From assembly GCF_002929825.1 (NCBI RefSeq), contig NZ_PJJN01000033.1, forward strand, positions 176,229 through 240,228: a stretch of DNA of 64,000 bases, given 5' to 3'. The notes beneath the pieces are model-generated. The model made no database searches. It had not been told where the DNA came from and worked only from the letters and a program-made list of their open reading frames with translations. Shown in pieces: positions 26,806 to 35,941 of the stretch. Each line of letters begins with the position of its first letter. Position 1 is the stretch's first letter. The translations under genes were made by a program, and so were the position numbers. The stretch comes from Cryobacterium sp. Y29. GTDB taxonomy: Bacteria > Actinomycetota > Actinomycetes > Actinomycetales > Microbacteriaceae.

Positions 26806-27876
26806 CTAGCTGGAGCGCTCGACGATGGACTCGGCGAATCGGGTGAGGGCTTTCTTGACCGAACCATTCGGCAGCGGAGCGAGGGCGGCGACGGCGTCGC
26901 GGGCCCAGCCGTGTGCCTCGGCCAGGGTCTCGGCCGTGACGGCGTGCTCGCGCAGCGCGGTGATTGCCGCGTCCGCTTCCGCGCCCTGTTGCGCACCGGC
27001 CGTCATCACGTCACGTTCCAGCCGCTCCAGCAGATCAGCGGATGCCCCATCGCTCGCAGCACGTTCGCGCAATCGAAGCACCGGAAGCGTGACCACACCG
27101 GCCCGCAAATCCGTTCCCGGCACTTTGCCCGTCTCCTGCGGCTGCGGTGACAGATCGAGCACATCGTCGATGAGCTGAAAGGCCACGCCGATCTTCTCAC
27201 CGAAGTCCACGACCGGCTGCTCGTACTCGGCCGGGGCGTTGGAGAACACCACACCGCCCTGGGCGGCCGCGGCGATGAGCGAACCGGTCTTCCCAGCGAG
27301 CACCTGAATATAGTGCGTGACCGGGTCTTCGCCGGCGCGCGGGCCCACCGTCTCCTGAAACTGACCGAGCACGAGGCGCTCGAACGTGGTCGCCTGCAGT
27401 TTGATGGCGCGTTCACCGAGGCGGGCCATCAACTGGCTGGCACGGGCGAACAGCAGGTCACCCGTGAGGATGGCGATGGAGTTGCCCCACACGGTTTGCG
27501 CGCTCGGCACGCCGCGGCGCTTGTCCGCGTCGTCCATGACGTCGTCGTGATAGAGCGAGGCCAGGTGGGTCAGTTCGATAGCTGTGGCTGCGGTGACAAC
27601 GTCGGGCACGACGCCCCCGCCCAGGTGCGCGGTGAGCAGCGCGAGCATGGGACGCACGCGTTTTCCACCGGCATTGAGCAGGTAGCGGCTGGTAACGGTG
27701 GCGATTTCGTTGGCGTAGACGAGCTCATCGATGAGCGCCGCTTCGACCTTTACGATGCCGGCATCGATATTCGCCGCCAAGCCGCGGTCGGCGGACGTCG
27801 AGAAAATACGTTCGCCGAGGCCCGCTTGGCTAGTCACCGACGCGGTGCGTCGAATCACGGGGACTCTGGATTTCAC
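26806..27876 (-). CDS. Polyprenyl diphosphate synthase (menaquinone side chain)
   Basis: 356 residues from GTG 27876, with a -10-like TAGGCT 7 bp upstream. The two Asp-rich motifs of trans-prenyltransferases are present: DDVMDDADKRRG and the second DDVLD. GGKRVRPML binds the diphosphate. It extends farnesyl or geranylgeranyl diphosphate to the long chain that MenA attaches to the naphthoate ring. The neighbours menG and menF support this. The exact chain length is not readable. Confidence 0.9.
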   Translation of the reverse strand: MKSRVPVIRRTASVTSQAGLGERIFSTSADRGLAANIDAGIVKVEAALIDELVYANEIATVTSRYLLNAGGKRVRPMLALLTAHLGGGVVPDVVTAATAIELTHLASLYHDDVMDDADKRRGVPSAQTVWGNSIAILTGDLLFARASQLMARLGERAIKLQATTFERLVLGQFQETVGPRAGEDPVTHYIQVLAGKTGSLIAAAAQGGVVFSNAPAEYEQPVVDFGEKIGVAFQLIDDVLDLSPQPQETGKVPGTDLRAGVVTLPVLRLRERAASDGASADLLERLERDVMTAGAQQGAEADAAITALREHAVTAETLAEAHGWARDAVAALAPLPNGSVKKALTRFAESIVERSS

Positions 27877-27898
27877 GTAAGACAGCCTATCGAGTTGG

Positions 27899-28600
27899 TC
27901 AGGGCTTGGTTCCGCGGTGCAGGGCCACGATGCCGAGGGTGAGGTTGCGGTAGGCGACGGCGGAGTATCCGGCTGAGCGCAGCCATCCACTGAGCACCCG
28001 CTGGGTCGGCCACGCCGCGATGGACTCGCCGAGGTAGTCGTAGGCTTCGGCGTTGGAGGACGCGAGGCGTACGACGCGCGGCATGACGTGGTTGAGATAG
28101 GCAAAGTAGCTCTGGCGAACCAGCGTCAATGGTGGAGTCGAGAACTCGCAGATGACGACGCGCCCGCCGGGCTTGGTCACGCGATAAAACTCGGCCAGGG
28201 CTTTCTTCGGCTCGACCACGTTGCGCAGTCCGAACGAGATGGTGACGGCGTCGAACTCGTTGTCCTGGAAGGGAAGGGCGGTCGCGTCAGCCTGCACGAA
28301 GTCGATGTGCTCATTGTGCGCGTGGCGAGCCCGACCGACCTCGATCATCCCGGCCGAGAAGTCGGCGGCGACGACATGGGCCCCGTTGTGGGCGAGAGCC
28401 GCGCTCGAAGTGCCCGTGCCGGCCGCGATGTCGAGAATGCGTTCGCCCGATTGCGGGTTGACCGCCTTGGTCGTCGCGACGCGCCAGAGCGACGCGTTGC
28501 CGACCGACAGCAGCGTGTTCGTGCGGTCATAGTGGGCGGCGACCTCGTCGAACATGGCAGCCACCTGCGCGGGCCGTTTGTTCAGGTCTGCTCTATTCAC
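27899..28600 (-). CDS. menG: Demethylmenaquinone methyltransferase
   Basis: 233 residues, GTG start with TAGAAT exactly 6 bp upstream. Class I SAM methyltransferase: MFDEVAAHYDRTN at the N-terminus and the SAM loop ILDIAAGTGTSSAALA, then FGLRNV and the PGGRVVICEFS strand, matching UbiE/MenG. It methylates demethylmenaquinone in the last step of menaquinone synthesis. It is followed by the polyprenyl synthase and is divergent from menF across 78 bp. Confidence 0.93.
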   Translation of the reverse strand: MNRADLNKRPAQVAAMFDEVAAHYDRTNTLLSVGNASLWRVATTKAVNPQSGERILDIAAGTGTSSAALAHNGAHVVAADFSAGMIEVGRARHAHNEHIDFVQADATALPFQDNEFDAVTISFGLRNVVEPKKALAEFYRVTKPGGRVVICEFSTPPLTLVRQSYFAYLNHVMPRVVRLASSNAEAYDYLGESIAAWPTQRVLSGWLRSAGYSAVAYRNLTLGIVALHRGTKP

Positions 28601-28678
28601 CCCATCATTCTAGGATGCCTAGGCCCGCCGAAACTGCACGGTTGCCGAGGCATACACGCGCGGGCGTAGGCTACAGAA

Positions 28679-29911
28679 GTGAATGTGCGGGCCTTGACGG
28701 TCGAAACCTCCCCGATGGCCGATATCCGCCAACTGATCCTGCTGCTCGATCGCCGTACGCCCCTACTCTGGATGCGTCGCAACCAGGGCCTGGCCGGCAT
28801 CGGCTGCGCACTGCGACTCGAGTTTTCCGGCCCGACCCGCATGACGGATGCCGCGGCCGCCTGGAAACAAGTCGTCGCCTTGGCCACCGTGACCGACCCG
28901 CTCGCCCGCGCTGGTAGCGGGCTGCTCGCCTTCGGTGCTTTCGCCTTCGATGAGACGTCTGCCGAGACCAGCGTGCTCATCGTTCCCGAGATCATCGTCG
29001 GCCGCCAGGACGGCCAATGCTGGGTGACGCGCATCTGGGAGACCGGGCAGAGCGCTCCCGAAAACCCGCTGACGCTGCATCCGCTCGGCGACGAGTACCG
29101 CATCGCCCTGCTGCCCGGTACGCTGCCCCCCGAAGATTTTCGCACAGCAGTCAGCTCGGGCGTCTCGCGGATTCAAAGTCAACGGGTCAATAAGGTCGTG
29201 CTCGCTCGCGACCTGGTCGGGCGGGTGCCGGCCGAGTCCGACCTGCGCCGCGCCATCACCAAACTCGCGCTTGGTTACCCGGACTGCTGGACCTACGCCG
29301 TCGACGGCCTCATCGGGTCGAGCCCCGAAACTCTTATTCGCGCCGACCACGGTTCGGTCAACGCCCGCGTGTTGGCCGGCACGATCTCCCGGGGAGCGGA
29401 TGCTGAGGAAGATCGCGAGGCGGCCCTCGCCCTGGCGACCTCCTCGAAAGACGGTGACGAGCACGAATTTGCCGTGCAGAGCGTGCTCAAGTCGCTACGC
29501 CCGCACACCTCGGCGCTCGCCACGAGCGAGATTCCGTTCACGGTGAAACTCCCCAATCTCTGGCACCTCGCGACCGATCTGGAAGGCACCCTGAGCGACG
29601 GGTCGACGTCTCTCGATTTGATCGCAGCGTTGCACCCGACTGCTGCGGTCGCCGGAACCCCGACCGAGGCTGCTCTGGCCCTGATTCGCGAACTTGAACC
29701 GTTCGACCGTGGCCGCTACGCCGGACCGGTCGGCTGGGTAGGCGCCGACGGCGATGGCGAGTGGGCGATTGCGTTGCGCTGCGCGCAGGTAGTACCCGCC
29801 GGCGGCATCACCGCGTACGCCGGCTGTGGCATCGTGCTGGACTCCGACCCCGACCGCGAGCTCGCCGAAACCAAAATGAAGTTCCGTCCGATCGTCGAAG
29901 CCTTCGGTTGA
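28679..29911 (+). CDS. menF: Isochorismate synthase
   Basis: 410 residues, GTG start with TAGGCT 6 bp upstream (predicted leaderless); an ATG at 28715 is an alternative. Chorismate-binding domain motifs: KVVLARDL, GSSPETLI, AGTISRGAD and YAGPVGWVGADGDGEWAIALR, then YAGCGIVLDSDP near the C-terminus. It converts chorismate to isochorismate, the first committed step toward menaquinone. The menD gene is convergent with it, 9 bp away, which supports MenF rather than a siderophore enzyme. Confidence 0.9.
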   Translation: MNVRALTVETSPMADIRQLILLLDRRTPLLWMRRNQGLAGIGCALRLEFSGPTRMTDAAAAWKQVVALATVTDPLARAGSGLLAFGAFAFDETSAETSVLIVPEIIVGRQDGQCWVTRIWETGQSAPENPLTLHPLGDEYRIALLPGTLPPEDFRTAVSSGVSRIQSQRVNKVVLARDLVGRVPAESDLRRAITKLALGYPDCWTYAVDGLIGSSPETLIRADHGSVNARVLAGTISRGADAEEDREAALALATSSKDGDEHEFAVQSVLKSLRPHTSALATSEIPFTVKLPNLWHLATDLEGTLSDGSTSLDLIAALHPTAAVAGTPTEAALALIRELEPFDRGRYAGPVGWVGADGDGEWAIALRCAQVVPAGGITAYAGCGIVLDSDPDRELAETKMKFRPIVEAFG

Positions 29912-29920
29912 TTCGAACCG

Positions 29921-31624
29921 CTAACGAACTAGCGGAACCTCGAGGATGCTGGGGCGGGTCGGGGCGCCGGTGAGGGCGCGGTCCAACTCGGATCTCGTGG
30001 CCGCAATCTCATAGTCCCAGCCGTAGGCGGCGGCGAGCGCCTTCAGATCGACGCTGCGCGGGGTGTAGAGCACCCGGTCCATCGCTGCGGCCGAAGCCGT
30101 CGCGGCGACCTCCAGGCCGTCGAAGATGCTGCCACCACCGTCAACGCCGACGATGACCTGCAGCCGGGGTTCTGGTTCGCCCGGGGCGAGCAGCAGCGAA
30201 CCGACATCGTGAAGAAAGGTGAGGTCGCCCATCAGAACCCGGGTCACGCCGACCGAACGTGGCTCGGGCTCGGCCTGGCTGGCCAGCGCCACCCCGATCG
30301 CGGTCGAAATAGTGCCGTCGATGCCGGCCAGTCCACGGTTGGACAGCACGGTGATCTTCTTGCCGGGAACGCGCTTATCGGCCTCGCGGATCAGCCGGGA
30401 CGCGCCGAGCACGAGCCGGTCGTGCGGCCACGATGCACGCCAGACCGCGTCGACGAGCAGCGTCCGCGTCAGCGGGGCTCGCAAGACTGCCAATTCAGCG
30501 CGGGTTATGCCGCGTTTATCGATCGGTGCCCGCCCTTCATCAGCCGCGGCCTCTGCACGAGCCCTGCTGGTCATGACCCAGCGTCCGAGCCATTCCCGTG
30601 CCGCGGGCGTCCGGGCCGCCAGCACACACTCGGCGTCCGCGCCGATCGAACGGGTGAACGCGCGTGCAGCATGGGCCGGGTTGTACCATTCGAGTCCGGT
30701 CGTTGCGACAATGATGGTCTCGACACCCTCACGGGCGATGAGAGCCGGAATCTCTCGGCTGAGGGTGGGATGACCGAACACGACCACCCGTTCCACCTGG
30801 CCGCCGAGATCGGCGGCAGCGAGTAGTTCCCGGTAGTGCACGATCAAATTCGGGCCGAACCGAGCGCCGCTCGATACCTCGGCCAGCAACGGCCAGCCAC
30901 CGGCGTGGGCCAGCTCTTCGGCCTCAGGTCCGGCACCATCACCGGCCACGACGACCGTGCGCAGTCCCGGCGCGAGGAGCATGGCCGGCCCATCACTTGA
31001 TGTAGCCGGCGCTACGCGGATAGCGCGTGTCGTCAGGGAAGGGCGGGCAGGCCGCGCAGCCGACAGTGGCTCGCGAAAGGCCAGGTTGAGTTGTGCCGGG
31101 CCGGGAGCCGCGGTCGAAACGCCGGTTGCAGCATCCATTGCCTGCCGTGCCAGCGCCACGGCGATGCCGTCCTCATCGGGCTCACCGACCGGCGCCGGAA
31201 CATCGAGGCACAGCCGGGTGGCGACCCCAAACAGGCCTGACTGTACGGTGGTCTGGTTCGAGCGGATACCGCGCAGCTCGGCCGGGCGGTCGGCCGTCAG
31301 CAAAATCATGGGCACCCCGGCATGGTGCGCCTCGAGCACGGCCGGGTGCAGGTTGGCGACCGCCGTGCCCGACGTCACCACGACGAGCGCTGGCAGGCCG
31401 GTCTCAAGGGCGAGGCCCACGCTGAGAAAACCGGCGCTGCGTTCGTCGGTGCGCACGTGTAAGCGGATGCTTCCGGCTTGTTCCAGCGCCGCTGCGGCTA
31501 AGGCGAGAGCCTGCGAGCGCGCCCCGGGACAAAGCACCAGATCACGAACCCCCAGCCGAACGAATTCGTCCAAAAGCGCGAAACTGAAATCGGTCGCCGG
31601 GCTGCTCGTGAGGCTTTCAGGCAT
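29921..31624 (-). CDS. menD: SEPHCHC synthase MenD
   Basis: 567 residues from ATG 31624; a GTG at 31651 would overlap the upstream gene by 35 bp. ThDP-dependent: LGVRDLVLCPGARSQALA at the N-terminus, VVVTSGTAVANLHPAVLEA in the Pyr domain, and the ThDP/Mg site GDLTFLHDVGSLL near the C-terminus. It adds succinyl semialdehyde from 2-oxoglutarate to isochorismate. The start overlaps the stop of the PLDc_N-domain gene by 8 bp. Confidence 0.93.
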   Translation of the reverse strand: MPESLTSSPATDFSFALLDEFVRLGVRDLVLCPGARSQALALAAAALEQAGSIRLHVRTDERSAGFLSVGLALETGLPALVVVTSGTAVANLHPAVLEAHHAGVPMILLTADRPAELRGIRSNQTTVQSGLFGVATRLCLDVPAPVGEPDEDGIAVALARQAMDAATGVSTAAPGPAQLNLAFREPLSAARPARPSLTTRAIRVAPATSSDGPAMLLAPGLRTVVVAGDGAGPEAEELAHAGGWPLLAEVSSGARFGPNLIVHYRELLAAADLGGQVERVVVFGHPTLSREIPALIAREGVETIIVATTGLEWYNPAHAARAFTRSIGADAECVLAARTPAAREWLGRWVMTSRARAEAAADEGRAPIDKRGITRAELAVLRAPLTRTLLVDAVWRASWPHDRLVLGASRLIREADKRVPGKKITVLSNRGLAGIDGTISTAIGVALASQAEPEPRSVGVTRVLMGDLTFLHDVGSLLLAPGEPEPRLQVIVGVDGGGSIFDGLEVAATASAAAMDRVLYTPRSVDLKALAAAYGWDYEIAATRSELDRALTGAPTRPSILEVPLVR

Positions 31625-32093
31625 CCCGCCGGCCAGGCTGCTCGCCGTCACCCGGTTCGTTCTTCTTTTTCTTCTTCGTCGCTTCCCCGGGAGTTGGGTC
31701 GTTCTTGTCTAGGTCCGCGAGGTCCTGCTCCATACGGCGAATGCGTTCCTGCTGGTCTTTCTCGTTGAAGGGGCGGTTTTGGCCGGTGTCGGATTTCGCG
31801 TTGCCGTCCTTCAGACCGGCGCCGTCGGGACCATCACTGTTCAGCCCGCGCAGAAATTCGAGGTCGTCATCGGGAGCCACCGAGCGAAAGGACCGGGTCG
31901 CGGGAGCGGAGCGCCCGTGGCCGACGAGCAGCCAGAGCAGTGGGCCGATCAGTGGCACGAGGACGATGACGAAAATCCAGACCCAGCGCGGCAATCCGCG
32001 AATGCGTTTGCGGTCGAACATTGCACAGTCCACAAGGGTGTAGACGGTGAGGATGACGAGGGCCAGTCCTAGTCCGATCAAGAGCTTGGGCAT
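31617..32093 (-). CDS. PLDc_N-domain membrane protein
   Basis: 158 residues. Two membrane segments (about residues 5-23 and 36-58) with WVWIFVIVLVPLIGPLLWLLVG, typical of the phospholipase D N-terminal-like domain without any HKD catalytic motif. The rest is a charged, Lys-rich tail. Function unknown. TACAAT lies 6 bp before the ATG, so the menD operon probably starts here with a leaderless mRNA. Confidence 0.75.
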   Translation of the reverse strand: MPKLLIGLGLALVILTVYTLVDCAMFDRKRIRGLPRWVWIFVIVLVPLIGPLLWLLVGHGRSAPATRSFRSVAPDDDLEFLRGLNSDGPDGAGLKDGNAKSDTGQNRPFNEKDQQERIRRMEQDLADLDKNDPTPGEATKKKKKNEPGDGEQPGRRDA

Positions 32094-32165
32094 ACCTAGA
32101 TTGTAAGCCGCTTGACCGTGAGAGACATGTGCGCCTACTCAGCCGCGGCATTCTAAGCTTGATTT

Positions 32166-32465
32166 ATGAAATTCCTGCCCCCTTGGCTGTACTACTCCGT
32201 GTTGCGTGTCTTAATGTTTGCCGTACCCCTGGCAATTCTCCTGTCCCTGGGGTTGTGGCCCTGGGCGTCCGCTGTGATCGCCGCGCTGGTCGGCCTGTGC
32301 TTGTCGTATCTTCTGCTGGGCAAGTCCCGCGCAAGTGTTGCCCGCGATCTCTACCACGCGCGGCACCCCGACAAGCAGACCGCCAACCCGGATTCTGAGA
32401 TCGAGGACTCGCTGATGAGTGCCCAGGAGCGTGTCGAGTCAGAACGCGAAAGCAAGTCCCAATAG
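32166..32465 (+). CDS. DUF4229 membrane protein
   Basis: 99 residues. Two hydrophobic helices (about residues 10-28 and 32-52) are followed by a charged tail with RDLYHARHPDK, the DUF4229 pattern of actinobacteria. Function unknown. TAAGCT stands 6 bp before the ATG. Its 3' end overlaps the convergent menA gene by 27 bp. Confidence 0.8.
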   Translation: MKFLPPWLYYSVLRVLMFAVPLAILLSLGLWPWASAVIAALVGLCLSYLLLGKSRASVARDLYHARHPDKQTANPDSEIEDSLMSAQERVESERESKSQ

Positions 32466-33473
32466 CAGGCCGTAAGCCAGCGCCGCGAGGCTCGTCAGCT
32501 TCAGGGCGAGGATGAATTCTTTCGCGGACGTGGCGGTGATCGTGATGAGGCAGGCCGGCAGAGCCAGCAGCAGCACGAAGAACGTAAAGATTCCGAGCGG
32601 ATAGATCAGGCTGAAAAGACCCGCGATCACGAACGGCAGCAGCAGGAAAATGCAGAAGACGACCCGGGAGGCCGTGCTTCCGATTCGCACCGCGAGGGTG
32701 CGCTTGCCGGCGGCCTTGTCTGGCACGATGTCACGCAGGTTGTTGACCATGAGCACGGCACAGGCGATCAGCCCCATCGCCACACCACCGAGAACGCTCT
32801 CGGTGGTGAAGTCGCCGACCTGCACATAGGTCGTGCCCGCGGTGGCTACGAGACCGAAGAACACGAACACGAACACTTCACCCAGGCCCTGGTAGCCGTA
32901 GGGCTTCTTGCCGCCGGTGTAGAACCACGCTGCGGCGAGGGCCACAACGCCAACGAGCAATAGCCACCAGTACTGGGTCAGAATGACGAGCGTGATGCCA
33001 GCCATGGCAGCAAGGCCAAAGAAGATCAGGGCCACGCGCAGCACGGTGCGCGGATTGGCGACGCCGCCGCCGGTGAGCCGGGCTGGTCCGACCCGAAAGG
33101 CGTCGGTGCCTCGAATGCCGTCGGAATAGTCATTGGCATAGTTGACGCCGATCTGCAGGAGCAGCGCCACGGCAAGTGCAAGCAGCGCGCGCACCGGATG
33201 GTAGACGCCGGGTCCGCTCGCCACGATCGCGGCGCCGGTACCGAGCAGCACCGGAGCAACGGCGAGCGGCAGAGTACGCAGGCGTGCGCCCGATACCCAG
33301 TCGGCAGCGGTGGCCGGTTTGACCGCGGCCGGCCCCTTGCGGGGTGGTCCGTTCTTGATGGCCGGATGGCCTGATTTGCCGCTGGCCTTCCTGGCGGGAT
33401 CAAGACCAGCCAGCTTCGCCGCGGGGTTCAATCGTTGTTGTTTGGGCCTGACCGGCCGAGCTCCTTGTGCCAC
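32439..33473 (-). CDS. menA: 1,4-dihydroxy-2-naphthoate polyprenyltransferase
   Basis: 344 residues, GTG start with GGGGG a few bases upstream. The UbiA-family Asp-rich motif NYANDYSDGIRGTD and a second motif around NNLRDIVPDKAAGKRTLAVR are present, with about eight membrane helices. It attaches the polyprenyl chain to the naphthoate ring. An unusual ca. 55-residue Lys/Pro-rich N-terminal tail precedes the first helix. The gene overlaps the menE 3' end by 46 bp in another frame. Confidence 0.92.
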   Translation of the reverse strand: MAQGARPVRPKQQRLNPAAKLAGLDPARKASGKSGHPAIKNGPPRKGPAAVKPATAADWVSGARLRTLPLAVAPVLLGTGAAIVASGPGVYHPVRALLALAVALLLQIGVNYANDYSDGIRGTDAFRVGPARLTGGGVANPRTVLRVALIFFGLAAMAGITLVILTQYWWLLLVGVVALAAAWFYTGGKKPYGYQGLGEVFVFVFFGLVATAGTTYVQVGDFTTESVLGGVAMGLIACAVLMVNNLRDIVPDKAAGKRTLAVRIGSTASRVVFCIFLLLPFVIAGLFSLIYPLGIFTFFVLLLALPACLITITATSAKEFILALKLTSLAALAYGLLLGLAFAF

Positions 33474-34642
33474 GCCCCCATGTTACTGGGGAGCGCAGTA
33501 CTGGGCAGCGCAGTACTGGGGAGCGCAGTACTGGCCAGTGTGCGCCGGTCAGGCTTGCCCGAAGCCAGTAATGGAATCGCCGCCACCAGCATGACGCGTG
33601 CAGGCCGGGCTGCACGCCCGAGCACCGCCACAACGGATGCCACCACGTCGGAAAAGTTCACAGGGTTGCCCCCGGTCACTACGACCGGAACCTGCCCCCA
33701 CTCGTCATCGTCGGCCCCGATCACAACAGCCTGCTCGAAACCGGGGCAGGACCGCACGATGCCTTCGACGGCATCGAGTGACACCTTCTCGCCGCCCGAA
33801 ATGATCACGTTATCGGCGCGACCCAGCACCGTGACCCGAGCGGTTATCGGGTCGATTTCGCCGAGGTCGCCGGTGCGGTACCAGCGCACACCGTGCTCCA
33901 CTACAAAGCGCTCACGGGTGCGCGTTTCATCGCCGAGGTAGCCCTCAGCGAGCACGGAGCCTGATAGTTCGAGCTGCCCGTCGACAACCCGCGCGAGGGT
34001 GTCACCGATCGGAACACCATTGTAGATACAGCCGCCAGCGGTCTCCGACGACCCGTAGGTGCGCACGACTCGCACGTCCAGTTCAGCTGCCCGAGCAATG
34101 AGATCGGGCCTGATCGCTTGCCCGCCGACCAGAATCGCGGTGAAGCGACGCAGCACAGCCAGCAGTGCCGGGTCATCCGCTGCGTCGAGCAGGCGGGCCA
34201 GCTGCACCGGCACCAGCGCGGTGTAGCGCAGCGGCTCGGTCATGGTCTCGGCTAGCCGAAGAAAGTTCTCCGGATCGAAGTGGCCGGGTGGAAGCACGAG
34301 CGGGTTGGTTTCGGCGGTGATCGAACGCACGAGCACCTGCACCCCGGCGATGTAGTGCACGGGTAGAGCGAGCAGCCATTGTCCGGTCCCGCCGAGGGCG
34401 ACAGCCGAGGCTGCGGCGCCGGCCAGCAGTGCGTTGGTGGCGAGCATGACCCGTTTCGGCGTGCCGGTCGACCCGGAGGTTTCGATCACAACCGCGACCC
34501 GTATCGGCACGTCTTCAAGAACCCTGTCACCGCCTGTCGGCATCGGCATCAGTGCCGGTCCGTTGCCCGCGAGTGCATCCCTCAGCGCCGCGAGAAAGGC
34601 GGGCGGATGCTCCGGCACGAGAGCCCGCAGCGGCCTCACCAC
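33428..34642 (-). CDS. menE: O-succinylbenzoate--CoA ligase
   Basis: 404 residues; an in-frame stop lies just upstream, so the start must be the GTG at 34642 or 34639. Adenylate-forming motifs: VVIETSGSTGTPKRVML (P-loop), YGSSETAGGCIYNG, and WYRTGDLGEID, then LGRADNVIISGGEKVSLDAVE. The C-terminus carries three copies of Ser-Thr-Ala-Leu-Pro from a 15-bp tandem repeat (33487-33535), probably a recent expansion beyond the catalytic fold. It activates o-succinylbenzoate in menaquinone synthesis. Confidence 0.9.
   Translation of the reverse strand: MVRPLRALVPEHPPAFLAALRDALAGNGPALMPMPTGGDRVLEDVPIRVAVVIETSGSTGTPKRVMLATNALLAGAAASAVALGGTGQWLLALPVHYIAGVQVLVRSITAETNPLVLPPGHFDPENFLRLAETMTEPLRYTALVPVQLARLLDAADDPALLAVLRRFTAILVGGQAIRPDLIARAAELDVRVVRTYGSSETAGGCIYNGVPIGDTLARVVDGQLELSGSVLAEGYLGDETRTRERFVVEHGVRWYRTGDLGEIDPITARVTVLGRADNVIISGGEKVSLDAVEGIVRSCPGFEQAVVIGADDDEWGQVPVVVTGGNPVNFSDVVASVVAVLGRAARPARVMLVAAIPLLASGKPDRRTLASTALPSTALPSTALPSNMGAWHKELGRSGPNNND
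33487..33535. repeat. 15-bp tandem repeat in the menE 3' end
   Basis: About three units of GGGGAGCGCAGTACT-like sequence, each with an AGTACT hexamer, encode repeated Ser-Thr-Ala-Leu-Pro on the minus strand. Copies differ at one base (ggg versus gggc context). The array lies 14 bp from the menA start. Confidence 0.8.
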
Positions 34643-34725
34643 GGTGCTGCTGCGTTGCGAGGGCGCCCGGAGGAGAAATCATGCACCCGTTCACTCATAG
34701 TGCCAGCCTACGCGGCGTCGACATT

Positions 34726-34756
34726 GACTTTTCGAATTTTCCAACTCGTAAGATTG
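34726..34756 (+). promoter_or_regulatory. Candidate promoter of the sigma-factor gene
   Basis: TTGACT followed after 19 bp by TAAGAT resembles -35 and -10 boxes for the plus strand; the spacing is long. A transcript from here would have a leader of about 155 nt before the sigma-factor start, with a CACCCC/GGGGTG hairpin and the short ORF at 34872. Confidence 0.4.
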
Positions 34757-34871
34757 GGGATTGAGAAGACGAAAAAACCTCAGGTAATCTGGAACAACGA
34801 AGAAGTCAACCCCTTGTCGCCCACCCCGTTCGGGGGTGTACTAATGACTTGGAAAGTATGGGGAGGTCGCC

Positions 34872-34916
34872 ATGAACATCACGCAAGGTACGAAAATCAC
34901 ATGCGGGGGCTCATAA
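34872..34916 (+). CDS. 14-codon upstream ORF before the sigma factor
   Basis: ATG at 34872 has the best ribosome site of the region, GGGGAGG at 34860-34866 with a 5-bp spacer. The peptide is MNITQGTKITCGGS, and its TAA ends 2 bp before the sigma-factor ATG. The frame differs from the downstream gene. Translation of the sigma factor could depend on termination and reinitiation here. It could also be chance, since the sigma frame is open through this region. Confidence 0.5.
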   Translation: MNITQGTKITCGGS

Positions 34917-34918
34917 CG

Positions 34919-35902
34919 ATGACTACCACCGCTCAGGAACAACGAACGACCCCCGCGTCGCCTCGCCGATCAGCCTCGCCGGGCAATTATGCCGCCGCAT
35001 CGACGGATGCTTTCGGCGACTACCTGCGCCGCATCGGCAAGGGGACCCTACTCAACGCCGAGCAGGAAGTTGACCTGGCGCGCCGCGTCGAGGTCGGACT
35101 CTTCGCTGAGGCCAGGCTGCTGCAGGGCGACGGTGCCGGTACTCGCGACTCGGCCGAAGAGCGCGAACTGTCCTGGCTTGTACACGACGGGCGCCGCGCC
35201 AAGAATCAGTTCATCGAGGCCAACCTGCGTTTGGTCGTGAGCATCGCCAAGCACTATTCCGGCCGCGGAGTGCCCATCATGGACCTCGTGCAGGACGGCA
35301 ACATGGGGCTCGTTCGTGCCGTCGAAAAGTACGACTTCATGACCGGCTACAAATTCTCCACCTACGCCACTTGGTGGATTCGCCAGGCAATCCACCGCGG
35401 CATGGCTGATAAATCCCGCATGATCCGCATCCCGGTACACACCGCCGAAAAGCTCAATAAAATCAAGCGCATTCGTCGCGACCTGACCAGCGTGCTCGAC
35501 CGTGACCCGACGGCACGGGAAATCGGCGAAGCCGCCCAGCTTCCCGTGCGCGACGTGCTGCGCCTCTTGCAATACGACAACGAACCGATCTCCCTGCACA
35601 CTCCGGTCGGTGACGGTGCCGGCGATATGGCCGAACTGATCATTGATGACGACCTCCCCCAACCCGACGAACATGCCACGCTGACGCTGCGAGCGGCAGA
35701 CATCCGCTATTTTCTCGACACACTTCCGCCACGGGAACGTTCTATTTTGCGAGCCAGGTTCGGCCTCGACGGTAACGAACCGCGCACCCTCGACCAGATC
35801 GCCCACACTGAGGGCGTCACCCGGGAACGAGTGCGCCAGATTGAGAAGCGTGCCCTCGCCCTGCTGCACGTGCCACGGTTGGAACATTATCTGCGGGACT
35901 AA
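34919..35902 (+). CDS. RNA polymerase sigma factor, group 2 sigma-70
   Basis: 327 residues from ATG 34919. Region 1.2 (DAFGDYLRRIGKGTLLNAEQEV), region 2 (VVSIAKHYSGRGVPIMDLVQDGNMGLVRAVEKYDF, then KFSTYATWWIRQAI), region 3 and region 4 (EGVTRERVRQIEKRAL) are complete, with no long region 1.1. This is the HrdB/SigB-like alternative primary-type factor of actinobacteria. Longer in-frame starts exist (34901, 34843), but residues before 34919 do not resemble the family. A DUF7882 gene follows after 39 bp. Confidence 0.88.
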   Translation: MTTTAQEQRTTPASPRRSASPGNYAAASTDAFGDYLRRIGKGTLLNAEQEVDLARRVEVGLFAEARLLQGDGAGTRDSAEERELSWLVHDGRRAKNQFIEANLRLVVSIAKHYSGRGVPIMDLVQDGNMGLVRAVEKYDFMTGYKFSTYATWWIRQAIHRGMADKSRMIRIPVHTAEKLNKIKRIRRDLTSVLDRDPTAREIGEAAQLPVRDVLRLLQYDNEPISLHTPVGDGAGDMAELIIDDDLPQPDEHATLTLRAADIRYFLDTLPPRERSILRARFGLDGNEPRTLDQIAHTEGVTRERVRQIEKRALALLHVPRLEHYLRD

Positions 35903-35941
35903 ACGCCGACCGTATCGATTGCACGCCAGCAGGAGCGCGAC

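Noticed and set aside
28763..29464. Long antisense ORFs opposite menF and many other genes
   Set aside because: High GC leaves antisense frames open; none shows family motifs or ribosome sites.
34843..34919. Longer N-terminus for the sigma factor
   Set aside because: The frame is open back to 34379 through antisense menE sequence; residues before 34919 do not resemble sigma factors and starts at 34843 and 34901 are less well supported.
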